This document shows positions 32,512-41,987 of a stretch of 64,000 bases of DNA, piece by piece. The notes below the pieces were generated by a model. It had not been told where the DNA came from, searched no databases, and saw nothing but the letters and a program-made list of their open reading frames with translations. The DNA lies in contig PBPT01000016.1 of the NCBI GenBank assembly GCA_002724735.1, positions 232,586-296,585 on the forward strand, given 5' to 3'. The translations under genes and the position numbers were made by a program. The DNA is from Fidelibacterota bacterium. Lineage in GTDB: Bacteria > Fidelibacterota > Marinisomatia > Marinisomatales > TCS55. Each line of letters begins with the position of its first letter. The stretch's first letter is position 1.

Positions 32512-35500
32512 ATGGCAAAGACACAAATAAAAAATTACGTATTTAAGCCAGGAATGAGTGCAACAGGATACGTATATCCAAATGCATATGCTTTGCTTTG
32601 GGGGAACAAATATTACTTACAAAAAGAAGCGGTTGCATGGATAGAGGCGCAAGTTACAGCAGGAGCCACAGGATTTTCAGGATATACTTATAGTGTAACA
32701 CAGTGGGAAACAGAAATAGGAAAAGTTATCGATGCTTGGGCATGGGACTTAAGATATGGCGGAAATGAAGAAACAAGGAAAGTCGCTAGTGATTTTTGGG
32801 AAGGTACTGTATCGCAATTCGATGGTGATAGACAAGCTGAAGTAAAAACATATGAAAAAATTAGAGATATAATTAGAGACTTTTTATTTACAAATAGTGC
32901 ATATTCTGGTAATCAAACACAGGTAATACAAACTACAGATACAACTGGCGACAATGCAGAAGCTGGTGCTATAGTTAGGATAAACGAACTTGCTGGAATA
33001 GTCATAAATGTAATAAATTTAGGATTAGATCAGCTCCCTGTTTTAGTAGATACAGGAGTAGGAAATATTAAAGTCCAAGGTCGTTGGGGTTTAGACGAAT
33101 TATTACTTGTTACTAACACAACAAAAAATGAAATCATATATAACTTTTCTAATGCAGAAAACGGTGGTACAGCAAAATTAATTACCAAAGGTTATGATTC
33201 TGATTTTGGAACATACTTACAAACAACTGATGCAATTACAAGAATATATTTTAATTACAATACTACCTCTCATGACGCAACTGATCATCTACAAGTTTTT
33301 GTAGAAAAAGTAGAAAATGGGAAAAGTGTTGTACAAGTAAGACCATATGATTTTGGTACTGATGCAATTGAGCGTATGCGTATTGCCCATCCTCTTAGTA
33401 TGCTTGACGCTGACTTCGAATATGGGTTACAGCCTACTAAATGGTCAGCTATAGGTACACTTAGAGGGTATCCAAGTGTTTATGAAATACCTGCAACAAA
33501 TACAGCAGTACAAAATGTAACGACTGACGCAAGTACAGGTACTGGAGGCATAGGTGCTAGTTTAATTACTGTCACTACAGTAGTTGCACACGGATTTGAA
33601 GACGGACAACCTATTACAATTAAAGCATTAGAAGATAGTGTTGTTGGAGCCGCTAGAGCAGAAGGCTCATTTGTAATTAATAGCGTAACGGGTGATAAAA
33701 CTTTTAACTATTATGCAAAGGCCAAAGTAGGAACAAATAACGGTGAAGTTTTAGTTACAACATACTGTCAATTACGCAAAGCTGGATTTTATACTGGAGC
33801 ATCAATAAGTCAGCCAACATTTACTATAGCTAGTAATGGTTCATCGGGAAGTTTTACGACACAATTAGCTGTAGCAAGTGGAAGCACTATTTTACCGTTT
33901 GACGGCGCGGCACCAGAAGTAGGTTCTCCATTAACACAAGCTAGTATCCCTGCTGGTTCACAAGTAACACAAATTATTGATACAAGTGCAGGCGGCGGAA
34001 CATTTTTAACTTTGACTACAACAGCAAATGCGGCACCAAACACTGATACTTTGCAAGTTACAGACACAGCAGGTTTGGCTGCAAATATGGCTGTTGATAG
34101 AGGAGACGGTACAGCAATATATGTGCAAACAATAGGTACTGGTGCTTCAGGACTAGGAGTACAGTTCAGCGGTAATTTTGTTAATACAAGAATTGGTAAT
34201 GTTGTAAACTATACTGAAATAAGCGGTTCAAATGTATCAGCTAATGGAGCAGATGCTACTTTTAATATATCTCCTTCAGGAGATTCAAGTAACACTTACG
34301 TATTGAATAGTGTAGCAAATGGCGGATACGGTTATGTAGCAGGAGATACTATTAAAGTCCTAGGTAATTTGCTAGGCGGAGAAACACCAGCTAATGATGC
34401 AACAATATTTGTAACTTCTGTTAATAGTGACGGTGACATTAATACAGCAACAATAAGCGGATTAAGCTTTAATGGATTTGCTATATTAACACCACTTTCT
34501 CATAATCCGTATGGTAATGCAGGCACAAATGCAAGCTTTAATGTTGAATATTTAAACACAACTTATACTGGTGTTACTATAAATAATGGCGGATCAGGAT
34601 ATGTCGTTGGTGATAGCATAGTATTAGGAGGTGATGTAATTCAACCTACAGGAGGTAGTGCAACACATAACAACTATGTTACAGTTAATACAGTTAGCTC
34701 AGGAGGTGAAATCCTAAGTTTAACTAACTTAACACAAACACCTACAAATAGAACTCCAGGTACATACTCAGGTGTTACTGCCTCTTCAGGCGGAGGTGGA
34801 GCAACATTTGACATTATAGTACAGCCAGCAGGCGGCCATAAAACTATGACTAACTTTGGTGCTAGTGATGCATCAAGAACGGCTGGCACATATACTAATG
34901 TTAGCGGTACAAGTACTGGATCAGGAGTAGTTGGAACATTTGACATCACGGTCAACGCTATTGGTGCTGTTCTTAGCGTAGTAGTAAAAACAATAGGATC
35001 AGGACACTCAGTAAGCGACACAATTACAATTCAAGATAGTTCGCTAGGAGGTGGCGGTGCAGCCGCTTTTACAATGGACGTAGGCACTATATCAACAGCA
35101 GGAGATATTGATTTAGAAGATATTACTATAGCTACTCCTGGATTAGGTAATGCTCAGGGATCAACTGTGACTATTGCAGATAGTGTTTTAGGTAACGGTG
35201 GAGCAAGTGCTATAACATTCGATGTTGGTTCTGTGGGATTAGCTGGAAGGATTACTGGCATTGCATTTACTACAACAAATGCTCCGCAAAGAGACGAAAC
35301 ATTTACAAATGTTGCATTTACTTCTAATACCGCAGGAGGTGACGGAAATGCTACATTTACAGTACAAGTCACAGGAGCAAGCTATCAGGTTACAGGTGGC
35401 GGCGGATTAAACTATCTTGTAGGAGAAACATTTACTATTGCAGGTAATGCCACTGGTTTAGGTGGAAGTTCTCCAATAAACGATATTACAGGTACCATAG

Positions 35501-38500
35501 CTAGTGTTGATGCAAATGGTGCAATCTTAACATATACTACTACTGGTACAGCAGTGAATGGAAGGACAGCATTAGGAGTTGTAGGCTCAAATAGACAAGG
35601 AACAGGTGCTACATTTAGAGTTGAACTTGGAGAAGGAGACTATACTGTTGACCTTACAGATGGTATACAAACTCCAGGTTCAGGATATGCTGTTGGACAA
35701 CAGTTAGTAATACCAGGTTCAAATTTAAGAGGCGCAAGTCCTGCTAATGATGCAACAATTACTATTACACAAGTAAGTAATGAAGCCGCTGGAGCGATAA
35801 CTGCTATAACCATTGCAGGTACAGCCTCACAACCAACAGGACCATATAATAGTGTAGCAGGTACTAATGTTCCAAACACAGGCACTAATGCTACATTTAA
35901 TATAAGAAGAAACTTTAGTTCATATGATAACATAACAGTATTCAACGGAGGAAGTGGTTATAAGGTTGGAGACAGAATTAATATTCCTGGCACAACACTT
36001 GATGGAGCCAGTCCTTTACACGATTTAGAACTATATGTGGATGCTGTCGGTGGAGATATAATAACAGCAGTAACAGGTACGTATACTATTGCTAACCCAG
36101 GAACTAACATAGATATTATATCTACGGTAACAATGTCAGAAGCTACAACAGGAACTATAGCTGTCAATCAAACAGTAAGTTATGCGGCCTTGGCAACATT
36201 AAATGTATCATTTCCTAATGCACATGGACTAGTGCCTGGAGATACATTTATTGTTAGTATCACATCTGATGATGGTGGATCAAACAATCATGCTTTAGCT
36301 GGAGGTTCTTTCTTTGCAACAGAAGTTCCCACATCAAATACACTAAGATATCAAGCACGTACTACAGGTGCAATTGATGTATCAGTTTCTCCTGTTAGTG
36401 GTATAGTTTACCCAAGACCAGACAGTTTCTTTGTACATAGACCGTATGATGGAGGTGTGCAACTTGGGACAGGAGGCCCACAACATGGTGCTCAAGCAAT
36501 ACGTCAAAGTAAAAAATATATTAGATATCAGTCAGGTAAAGGTATTATGTATACCACAGGTGCATTGTTTGCACCAAGCTATGATCTACAAAGTGTAGTA
36601 GCTGAGGATATTGAAGTTGATAGTTTAATTACAGTGGTCACTGATGACAATGATCATGGGGTACAAGTAGGCGGCGTAATACGTTTATTAGGTATTGAAA
36701 CAGAAGGTTATAACAGTGGACCTGACACAGCAGTTGGTGAAGAATTTGATTACACTGTTGTATCTGTTGTAGACGAAAGAACTTTTAAAGTTAGATCGAA
36801 AAGAAGGCTGGGTGCTACAACAGCAGTATTAGGCTTTGGAGCACAAATGAGTGTTGTAAGTTGGCACGGTGCAACTGTGCGTTCAGGAATATTTGATGAC
36901 CAAAACGGAATTTTATGGGAATTTGATGGTACACAAATTAGTGCAGTACAGCGTACTGGTACAAAACAGATTGCCGGAACAATAGCACTTAGCCAAGATT
37001 CAAACCTAGTAACAGGTACAAATACAAGATTTAGAGATCAATTAACAGCTGGCGATAGAATTATTATTAAAGGTATGACACATGTAGTTACAAATGTTAC
37101 CAACGATACTAGTTGCACAATAACACCAGACTGGCGCGGCGTAATTGATATTACAGGAGCTAAAGTAGCACTAGTAAGAGATAAAAAAGCAAAACAAAGT
37201 GAGTTTAATTTAGATAAATTAGACGGCACAGGACCAAGTGGCTATCATATGGATATAGCTAAAATGCAAATGATTGGAATACAATATACTTGGTATGGTG
37301 CTGGATTTATTGATTGGATGGTTAGAGGTGCAGACGGTAACTTTGTTTTTGCACATAGAATGCGTAATTCAAACGTAAACACAGAAGCATTTATGCGTTC
37401 AGGTAACTTGCCTGTTAGGTACGAAGTAACAAACGAAGGTCCTCCAGGTAAACTTAAGACAGCAATGACAAACAATCAAACAACTATCGAACTAGAAGAT
37501 AGTAGCTTCTTTCCATATCAAGCCACAGTGTATATTGATAACGAAGTAATGACATACACAGCTAATAATAAGGCAACAAATACATTGACTGGAGTTACTA
37601 GAAATGCTAGCTTACTTACATTCCAAGCAGGAGCAGAACGTAGTTATACAGGAGGTCCTGCTACTACACACGATGCAAGGACCGGTGTAATAATTATATC
37701 ACAAACAATTACTCCATTAATTAGTCATTGGGGTAGTGCGTTCCTAACAGACGGTGGATTTGATGAAGATCGTGGATATATTTTTAGTTATGCTGAAACT
37801 GGTATTGCTGTTAGTACTACAAAACAGACTGCATTTATGATGCGTTTAGCACCTAGTGTTTCTAATGCTATTACAGGTGATTTAGGAGAAAGAGAACTAC
37901 TTAATCGTGCTCAGCTATTGCTGATGGGTCTTGAAGTTACATCAGAATCAGGAAGCGGTGGTATTGTTGTTGAAGGTGTGCTTAATCCTCAAAATTATCC
38001 ACTTAACCCCTCAGATGTAAATTGGTCAGGATTGAGTGGAGTTGCACAAGGTGGACAACCTAGTTTTGCTCAGATAGCATCAGGTGGTGGTGTTACTTGG
38101 ACAACAGGTGAATCAGCTACAACTGCTAATATGACATCTGTGGCTGCTCTTACTGCACAAGTAAACAGCGGTACATATTCTAACTGGCCTGGTAGTAGAT
38201 ATGTAGAGGTTAGTGGATCAGACTATAGAGCGGTATTTGGTAGTAATGATATAAATTTTGTACTAGGTAAATCTATTACAGGTACACATATACCAGCTAA
38301 TACAACTATTGTAGATGGATATATTCCATCCAGTAATAACTGGGGATACTTTAGACTTTCTAAAAATACAACAGGTAGTATACCAGGAGGATCAATTGAT
38401 CACTATACTATTGCTTACAACGCGGCACTTGTTAATAAAAACTATGCTTACTTAACTACAGCAAGTGTAGATAGTGCGGGTACAGTAGTTGGTACTGCTA

Positions 38501-38889
38501 TTACAGGAATAAGCGGTGGAGGTACGTTCCCTGCTAACACTTATGTAAGTAATATTACATCAACTACGTGGGCAAGTTATACTTTTTATGAAATATCATT
38601 TAATAACGCATTCACTGGAACACTTGCACTAGGATCAGGAACAATTGAAGCAACATTTGAACAACCACCGTTTGCTCAGCCTGGAGAAACTGTGTTCTCA
38701 TTTATTGCTGTGCCTGGAGAGAGATCTACACTAGATCTTGCTCAGTTGAAAGAGTTAACAAATACGCCATTAGGTGGCAGAGGAACATTTCCTAATGGAC
38801 CTGACGTTTTAGCTATTAATGTGTATAAAGTGACTGGCTCAGATATTAATTCGAATATTATTATTAAATGGGGTGAAGCTCAAGCTTAA
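32512..38889 (+). CDS. Giant repetitive virion structural protein (2125 aa)
   Basis: The largest gene in the window. Residues 1-170 include a helical part with DAWAWDLRYGGNEETRK, related to inserts in giant fibre 2. Residues about 430 to 1230 contain many irregular units built on N-G-G-S-G-Y-x-V-G-D-x-I-x-I-x-G...LGG-x-S-P-x-N-D, a Gly/Asn/Thr-rich beta-solenoid pattern. Residues about 1290-1850 are a more conserved segment (YPRPDSFFVHRPYDGGVQLG, IRYQSGKGIMYTTGALF, GIQYTWYGAGFIDWMVRG). The C-terminus (NQP-rich, PPFAQPGETVFSFIAVPGE) ends LLAQLKELTNTPLGG-like. Proteins of this kind are virion proteins, probably long fibre or baseplate, in marine myoviruses. Its stop overlaps the convergent gmhB stop by a few bases. 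Confidence 0.85.
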   Translation: MAKTQIKNYVFKPGMSATGYVYPNAYALLWGNKYYLQKEAVAWIEAQVTAGATGFSGYTYSVTQWETEIGKVIDAWAWDLRYGGNEETRKVASDFWEGTVSQFDGDRQAEVKTYEKIRDIIRDFLFTNSAYSGNQTQVIQTTDTTGDNAEAGAIVRINELAGIVINVINLGLDQLPVLVDTGVGNIKVQGRWGLDELLLVTNTTKNEIIYNFSNAENGGTAKLITKGYDSDFGTYLQTTDAITRIYFNYNTTSHDATDHLQVFVEKVENGKSVVQVRPYDFGTDAIERMRIAHPLSMLDADFEYGLQPTKWSAIGTLRGYPSVYEIPATNTAVQNVTTDASTGTGGIGASLITVTTVVAHGFEDGQPITIKALEDSVVGAARAEGSFVINSVTGDKTFNYYAKAKVGTNNGEVLVTTYCQLRKAGFYTGASISQPTFTIASNGSSGSFTTQLAVASGSTILPFDGAAPEVGSPLTQASIPAGSQVTQIIDTSAGGGTFLTLTTTANAAPNTDTLQVTDTAGLAANMAVDRGDGTAIYVQTIGTGASGLGVQFSGNFVNTRIGNVVNYTEISGSNVSANGADATFNISPSGDSSNTYVLNSVANGGYGYVAGDTIKVLGNLLGGETPANDATIFVTSVNSDGDINTATISGLSFNGFAILTPLSHNPYGNAGTNASFNVEYLNTTYTGVTINNGGSGYVVGDSIVLGGDVIQPTGGSATHNNYVTVNTVSSGGEILSLTNLTQTPTNRTPGTYSGVTASSGGGGATFDIIVQPAGGHKTMTNFGASDASRTAGTYTNVSGTSTGSGVVGTFDITVNAIGAVLSVVVKTIGSGHSVSDTITIQDSSLGGGGAAAFTMDVGTISTAGDIDLEDITIATPGLGNAQGSTVTIADSVLGNGGASAITFDVGSVGLAGRITGIAFTTTNAPQRDETFTNVAFTSNTAGGDGNATFTVQVTGASYQVTGGGGLNYLVGETFTIAGNATGLGGSSPINDITGTIASVDANGAILTYTTTGTAVNGRTALGVVGSNRQGTGATFRVELGEGDYTVDLTDGIQTPGSGYAVGQQLVIPGSNLRGASPANDATITITQVSNEAAGAITAITIAGTASQPTGPYNSVAGTNVPNTGTNATFNIRRNFSSYDNITVFNGGSGYKVGDRINIPGTTLDGASPLHDLELYVDAVGGDIITAVTGTYTIANPGTNIDIISTVTMSEATTGTIAVNQTVSYAALATLNVSFPNAHGLVPGDTFIVSITSDDGGSNNHALAGGSFFATEVPTSNTLRYQARTTGAIDVSVSPVSGIVYPRPDSFFVHRPYDGGVQLGTGGPQHGAQAIRQSKKYIRYQSGKGIMYTTGALFAPSYDLQSVVAEDIEVDSLITVVTDDNDHGVQVGGVIRLLGIETEGYNSGPDTAVGEEFDYTVVSVVDERTFKVRSKRRLGATTAVLGFGAQMSVVSWHGATVRSGIFDDQNGILWEFDGTQISAVQRTGTKQIAGTIALSQDSNLVTGTNTRFRDQLTAGDRIIIKGMTHVVTNVTNDTSCTITPDWRGVIDITGAKVALVRDKKAKQSEFNLDKLDGTGPSGYHMDIAKMQMIGIQYTWYGAGFIDWMVRGADGNFVFAHRMRNSNVNTEAFMRSGNLPVRYEVTNEGPPGKLKTAMTNNQTTIELEDSSFFPYQATVYIDNEVMTYTANNKATNTLTGVTRNASLLTFQAGAERSYTGGPATTHDARTGVIIISQTITPLISHWGSAFLTDGGFDEDRGYIFSYAETGIAVSTTKQTAFMMRLAPSVSNAITGDLGERELLNRAQLLLMGLEVTSESGSGGIVVEGVLNPQNYPLNPSDVNWSGLSGVAQGGQPSFAQIASGGGVTWTTGESATTANMTSVAALTAQVNSGTYSNWPGSRYVEVSGSDYRAVFGSNDINFVLGKSITGTHIPANTTIVDGYIPSSNNWGYFRLSKNTTGSIPGGSIDHYTIAYNAALVNKNYAYLTTASVDSAGTVVGTAITGISGGGTFPANTYVSNITSTTWASYTFYEISFNNAFTGTLALGSGTIEATFEQPPFAQPGETVFSFIAVPGERSTLDLAQLKELTNTPLGGRGTFPNGPDVLAINVYKVTGSDINSNIIIKWGEAQA

Positions 38890-39497
38890 TTTTCTAAACT
38901 TTTTACAAAGTCAGAAAGCGTATCAAAAACTTTGGTACGCTTTTTTATTGCTTTGTAAGTAAATCTATTTAATAATTTTTCTGTTTCTTCACCATATCCG
39001 GTGCGTACTAAGATAGGAATAGCACCTATTTTCATTGCGGCCTTTAAATCAGTAATTTTGTCACCAACATAAAAACCTTGTGCAAACTTTACGTGTGGTA
39101 TTTCTTTTTCACATCGTTTGAACATTCCTATATTAGGCTTCGCGTACATATCATTTTTTCTGCTACTAGCACTATAGTAGATTCCGTCTATACTAGTGCA
39201 ACCAGCTTTACCTAGTAATTCAAACAAATGCTTATGTACGTTATCTACATCTTCTTGCGTAAATAATCCTTTTTCAATACCACCTTGATTTGTGATAATT
39301 GTAATCTTATGACCTAATCTGCGTAGTTTAGCAATAGCTTCTATGCTACCAGGAATAGGTTCAAAGTCTTTTATTTTGTAACAATATGTGCCTAGATCTT
39401 TGTTGATTACACCATCTCTATCTAATCCTACTACACACTTAGGTGCGATATAATTAGGACTAGGATCATAGTCGTCACTCCAACTTATTTCAACCAT
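38886..39497 (-). CDS. gmhB: HAD-family heptose bisphosphate phosphatase (GmhB-like)
   Basis: 203 residues. HAD motif I GLDRDGVINKD (Asp 26 and 28), motif II TNQGGIEKG near 69, motif III YVGDKITDLKAAMKIGA near 161. The D-x-D-G-V-I-N-x-D and TNQ-G-I signatures belong to the histidinol-phosphate/GmhB branch that removes the 7-phosphate from heptose 1,7-bisphosphate. The usual zinc-loop Cys/His residues are not visible here (YYSASSRKNDMYAKPNIGM replaces them), so it is a zinc-less variant or has altered specificity. It is last in the six-gene heptose operon and overlaps the cupin gene by 8 nt. It provides step three of ADP-heptose synthesis. Confidence 0.82.
   Translation of the reverse strand: MVEISWSDDYDPSPNYIAPKCVVGLDRDGVINKDLGTYCYKIKDFEPIPGSIEAIAKLRRLGHKITIITNQGGIEKGLFTQEDVDNVHKHLFELLGKAGCTSIDGIYYSASSRKNDMYAKPNIGMFKRCEKEIPHVKFAQGFYVGDKITDLKAAMKIGAIPILVRTGYGEETEKLLNRFTYKAIKKRTKVFDTLSDFVKSLEN
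38916..38946 (+). terminator. Intrinsic terminator for the giant structural gene, inside gmhB
   Basis: Stem AAGCGTATC / GGTACGCTT (9 bp, one G-U) with loop AAAAACTTT and a T6 tract on the + strand, 27 nt after the giant gene stop. It is encoded within the last codons of the convergent gmhB gene and should protect the early operon from late antisense reading. Confidence 0.75.
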
Positions 39498-39891
39498 TTT
39501 CTGTTTCTTTACTTTGACTGTCGCCTGGAATAAGTCTGTAATTATCTTCTACTGAATCAGCTGTACTAACTTCAGTTACTGAACTCATAGGTTCTAAACA
39601 TTCTAACTGATGAGGTTGTAAAGGAGGATTATGCCAAACATCACCTTCTTTTAATTCTTTCTCGTGTAACGTAGCATTAGAAGTATCAATCCATCTTACG
39701 ATAAATTTTCCGCTATTAACAAACCATGTTTCTTCTTTTTCTTTGTGAAAATGCATACTAAACTTTGCACCTACTTTTTCAAATACCATTATCTTACCAC
39801 AGTACTTGTCGTTAGTTGCCCATATTAATTCATAGCCCCAACCTTTGGGTACATGTCCTTCTAATCTTGTAGGTTCTTTCATTAGTTCCAC
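39490..39891 (-). CDS. Cupin-domain protein (sugar-phosphate isomerase-like)
   Basis: 133 residues, single cupin. Motif 1 is SMHFHKEKEETWFVNSGKF with metal ligands H-x-H-(x4)-E, and motif 2 is HNPPLQPHQLEC. The opening HVPKGWGYELIWATNDKYCG is like the C-terminal cupin of ManC/type II mannose-6-phosphate isomerases. The track start is GTG at 39891. The ATG at 39882 forms a TAATG overlap with the preceding oxygenase stop and is an equally good start (translational coupling). Within the heptose operon it may isomerise or bind a sugar nucleotide; note that no GmhA isomerase is encoded in the window. Function inferred. Confidence 0.75.
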   Translation of the reverse strand: MELMKEPTRLEGHVPKGWGYELIWATNDKYCGKIMVFEKVGAKFSMHFHKEKEETWFVNSGKFIVRWIDTSNATLHEKELKEGDVWHNPPLQPHQLECLEPMSSVTEVSTADSVEDNYRLIPGDSQSKETENG

Positions 39892-40574
39892 ATATCCTTT
39901 TTCTTATCAAACGAAATATCAAAAACATTCCAGCTCATAGTAATTCTTTCTACATCACTTTGAAATGGATAAACCTGATGCCTTAGTTCTGCTGGGAATA
40001 CAAAAATTTGTCCAGTTTTAGGAATAATCCTATGTGCGCCTGCGCCATAACTACCATGCACAAATTCTAATTGTCCAGGGCATCTTGCATTAGAATCCAT
40101 AGGAAATATATCGGGTTCAGTAGCTATTACTTCCGGAACTTCAACCATTATAATACCGCTTAACGTACCTGTATGGCAATGCAAAGGATTAAATTCGTGT
40201 TGCTTCATAAAATTAAACCATACACCATTTCCTAAATGCCATTTCATGCTGTCATAGTCAACTGTTTCTATCATAATTTTTTTTTCGCTAGAAGCACCTG
40301 CATTAATTAACTTTCTTTGGTCATCAGCAATTATCCAATTTATAATATGCGGACGTAGTACTTCCATCATAGTAGATAGCATTTTTGGATCAGCTTTTTC
40401 ATTACCTCGTTGTTCTTTTATATTTCCTGATAAAGCAGACCCTTGCGATGCAGAATCTCTATTTATTTCTGCAAAACTTTTTACAAATTTTATATCTTCC
40501 TCACTTATTTTACTTTCATAAATCATAGGTCCAAACGGACAAAGTATATTATGATCTCCGTTATTCTGTAGCAT
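39882..40574 (-). CDS. 2OG-Fe(II) oxygenase-like protein 1
   Basis: 230 residues. The double-stranded beta-helix signature is visible as NPLHCHTGTLSGIIMVEVPE in the middle (His ligand region) and GQIFVFPAELRHQVYPF near the end (distal His and the Arg/His segment). This matches the group of phage 2OG-Fe(II) oxygenases typical of marine T4-like genomes. It overlaps HldD by 14 nt and the cupin by a TAATG junction. Its substrate is unknown; hydroxylation of a sugar, lipid A or protein is possible. Confidence 0.75.
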   Translation of the reverse strand: MLQNNGDHNILCPFGPMIYESKISEEDIKFVKSFAEINRDSASQGSALSGNIKEQRGNEKADPKMLSTMMEVLRPHIINWIIADDQRKLINAGASSEKKIMIETVDYDSMKWHLGNGVWFNFMKQHEFNPLHCHTGTLSGIIMVEVPEVIATEPDIFPMDSNARCPGQLEFVHGSYGAGAHRIIPKTGQIFVFPAELRHQVYPFQSDVERITMSWNVFDISFDKKKDMWN

Positions 40575-41382
40575 TAATATATTCCTTTATACCTTTCCAA
40601 TCCATTTCAATCACAGTATTTAATTTGTCTAGATTTGCACAAGTATATTTTTGGTACTGAGGCTTAATATTATCTGGAATTGGAATATAATTAATTGTAG
40701 CATCGTATTTTTTTGCAATTTCTCTAGCTACGTTTTCAAAGCTTTCTGGATTTCCTGTTCCAACATTGTAGATGCCGCTTGCATCGACAGTCAACATTTT
40801 TTGATGTACTTTACAAACATCTTCAACACAAACAAAGTCACGTTTGTACTCACTGCTACCTTCAAATACATCAATCTTTCCTTCATCTAACGCTTGTAAT
40901 CTAAACTTAGTCCAAGGAGATGCTTGGCTTCCTTTATCATTTTCGCCAGGTCCATATACGTTAAAATATCTAAATCCTTGTACAAGCACAGTAAATTCTT
41001 CAATATGTTTAATTACAAATCGGTCAAATAAATATTTTGACCATGCATACGGAGATTGAGGAAGTAAAGGTCCATTTTCTGTAAAATGTGTAGTAGGACC
41101 ATAAACACTAGCACTAGAAGCATATTGAAAATTAGTTCCATAATTTTCACAAACCTGCAACATACGCATACTATTTTCAAAGTTTTGTTCAATTATTTGA
41201 TCTACATCTGTATATGTAGTGCTTGTAATAGCACCAAGATGAATGACCCAATCATATGAACTAGGATCTGGCACAGTATTATCTATATACTCCCAACCCT
41301 CCACATCATGTCCTTGGGTAAGCAAATAGTTAGATAAATTTTTTCCGATAAATCCTTTATATCCAGTTACTAGTATTCTCAT
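40561..41382 (-). CDS. hldD: ADP-L-glycero-D-manno-heptose 6-epimerase-like (HldD)
   Basis: 273 residues, an extended short-chain dehydrogenase. NAD(P)-binding ILVTGYKGFIGKNL (G7, G10, G13), HLGAITSTTYTDVDQ as in HldD (G-A-x-S-S-T-T-x), ASSASVYG with the catalytic Ser/Thr, Y112-x-x-x-K116 in PYAWSKYLFD, and GFRYFNVYGPGENDKGSQAS. The F-R-Y-F-N-V-Y-G-P-x-E-x-x-K-G-x-x-A-S string is diagnostic for heptose epimerase rather than UDP-glucose epimerases. It is shorter than E. coli HldD (310 aa). It catalyses the last step of ADP-heptose synthesis. It overlaps its upstream neighbour by 4 nt (ATGA). Confidence 0.87.
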   Translation of the reverse strand: MRILVTGYKGFIGKNLSNYLLTQGHDVEGWEYIDNTVPDPSSYDWVIHLGAITSTTYTDVDQIIEQNFENSMRMLQVCENYGTNFQYASSASVYGPTTHFTENGPLLPQSPYAWSKYLFDRFVIKHIEEFTVLVQGFRYFNVYGPGENDKGSQASPWTKFRLQALDEGKIDVFEGSSEYKRDFVCVEDVCKVHQKMLTVDASGIYNVGTGNPESFENVAREIAKKYDATINYIPIPDNIKPQYQKYTCANLDKLNTVIEMDWKGIKEYINATE

Positions 41383-41987
41383 TTACACGGCACTCCGTTG
41401 TTATCATAAGGTAATTGCATGTCCTTTTCCCAATGATTCCGATATCTTATATCTTCGTCATCCATTAGTGCATGCCATTTAGGATCATCTCTCCAAGGTA
41501 TAAAATTAAAATTAATTACTACTCTTCTAAGTTTGTCTGTACAACTAGCACCACTATGTCTAATTTTTGCAGGAAAAATAACCAATGTATTCTCAACACT
41601 TTCGACTTTGTCTCCATCTTCGAAAATAGTGTATCCATTATTAGTATTTAAATAGTATACCGCAGTTAATGCACCTGGAATAACTGTGTCATTATGCATG
41701 CCATGTACTTCGTTTGTATCTGTTTTTGTAAGTAAGTTTGCCTTTACCCTTATTAGTAATTGAGGACCCAACACATCCATGACAGGATATATTACCTGAT
41801 AGTCATTTGGTCGATCCATATAATAACCTTCATGTATTGTATGGACAAATTGAAAGTTACCAACATCGCCTTTATCTGCTACACCTTCTCCATAATGCCA
41901 ATTGTATTGTAAACTTAACATATGTTCTTGGATTTTTTTAAACACTTCTTTTGGCACAGCATTATCAATTACTACCTTTTTTGTCAT
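41379..41987 (-). CDS. 2OG-Fe(II) oxygenase-like protein 2
   Basis: 202 residues of the prolyl-4-hydroxylase-like type: VHGMHNDTVIPGALTAVYYL gives the H-x-D iron ligands, then NNGYTIFEDGDKVESVEN and LVIFPAKIRHSGASCTDKLRR supplies the distal His and the 2OG-binding Arg. Cysteines and family context match oxygenases common in marine myoviruses. ATGA overlaps on both sides with hldE and hldD show it is a true member of the heptose operon. It could hydroxylate the heptose product, a lipid, or a host protein. Confidence 0.78.
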   Translation of the reverse strand: MTKKVVIDNAVPKEVFKKIQEHMLSLQYNWHYGEGVADKGDVGNFQFVHTIHEGYYMDRPNDYQVIYPVMDVLGPQLLIRVKANLLTKTDTNEVHGMHNDTVIPGALTAVYYLNTNNGYTIFEDGDKVESVENTLVIFPAKIRHSGASCTDKLRRVVINFNFIPWRDDPKWHALMDDEDIRYRNHWEKDMQLPYDNNGVPCK

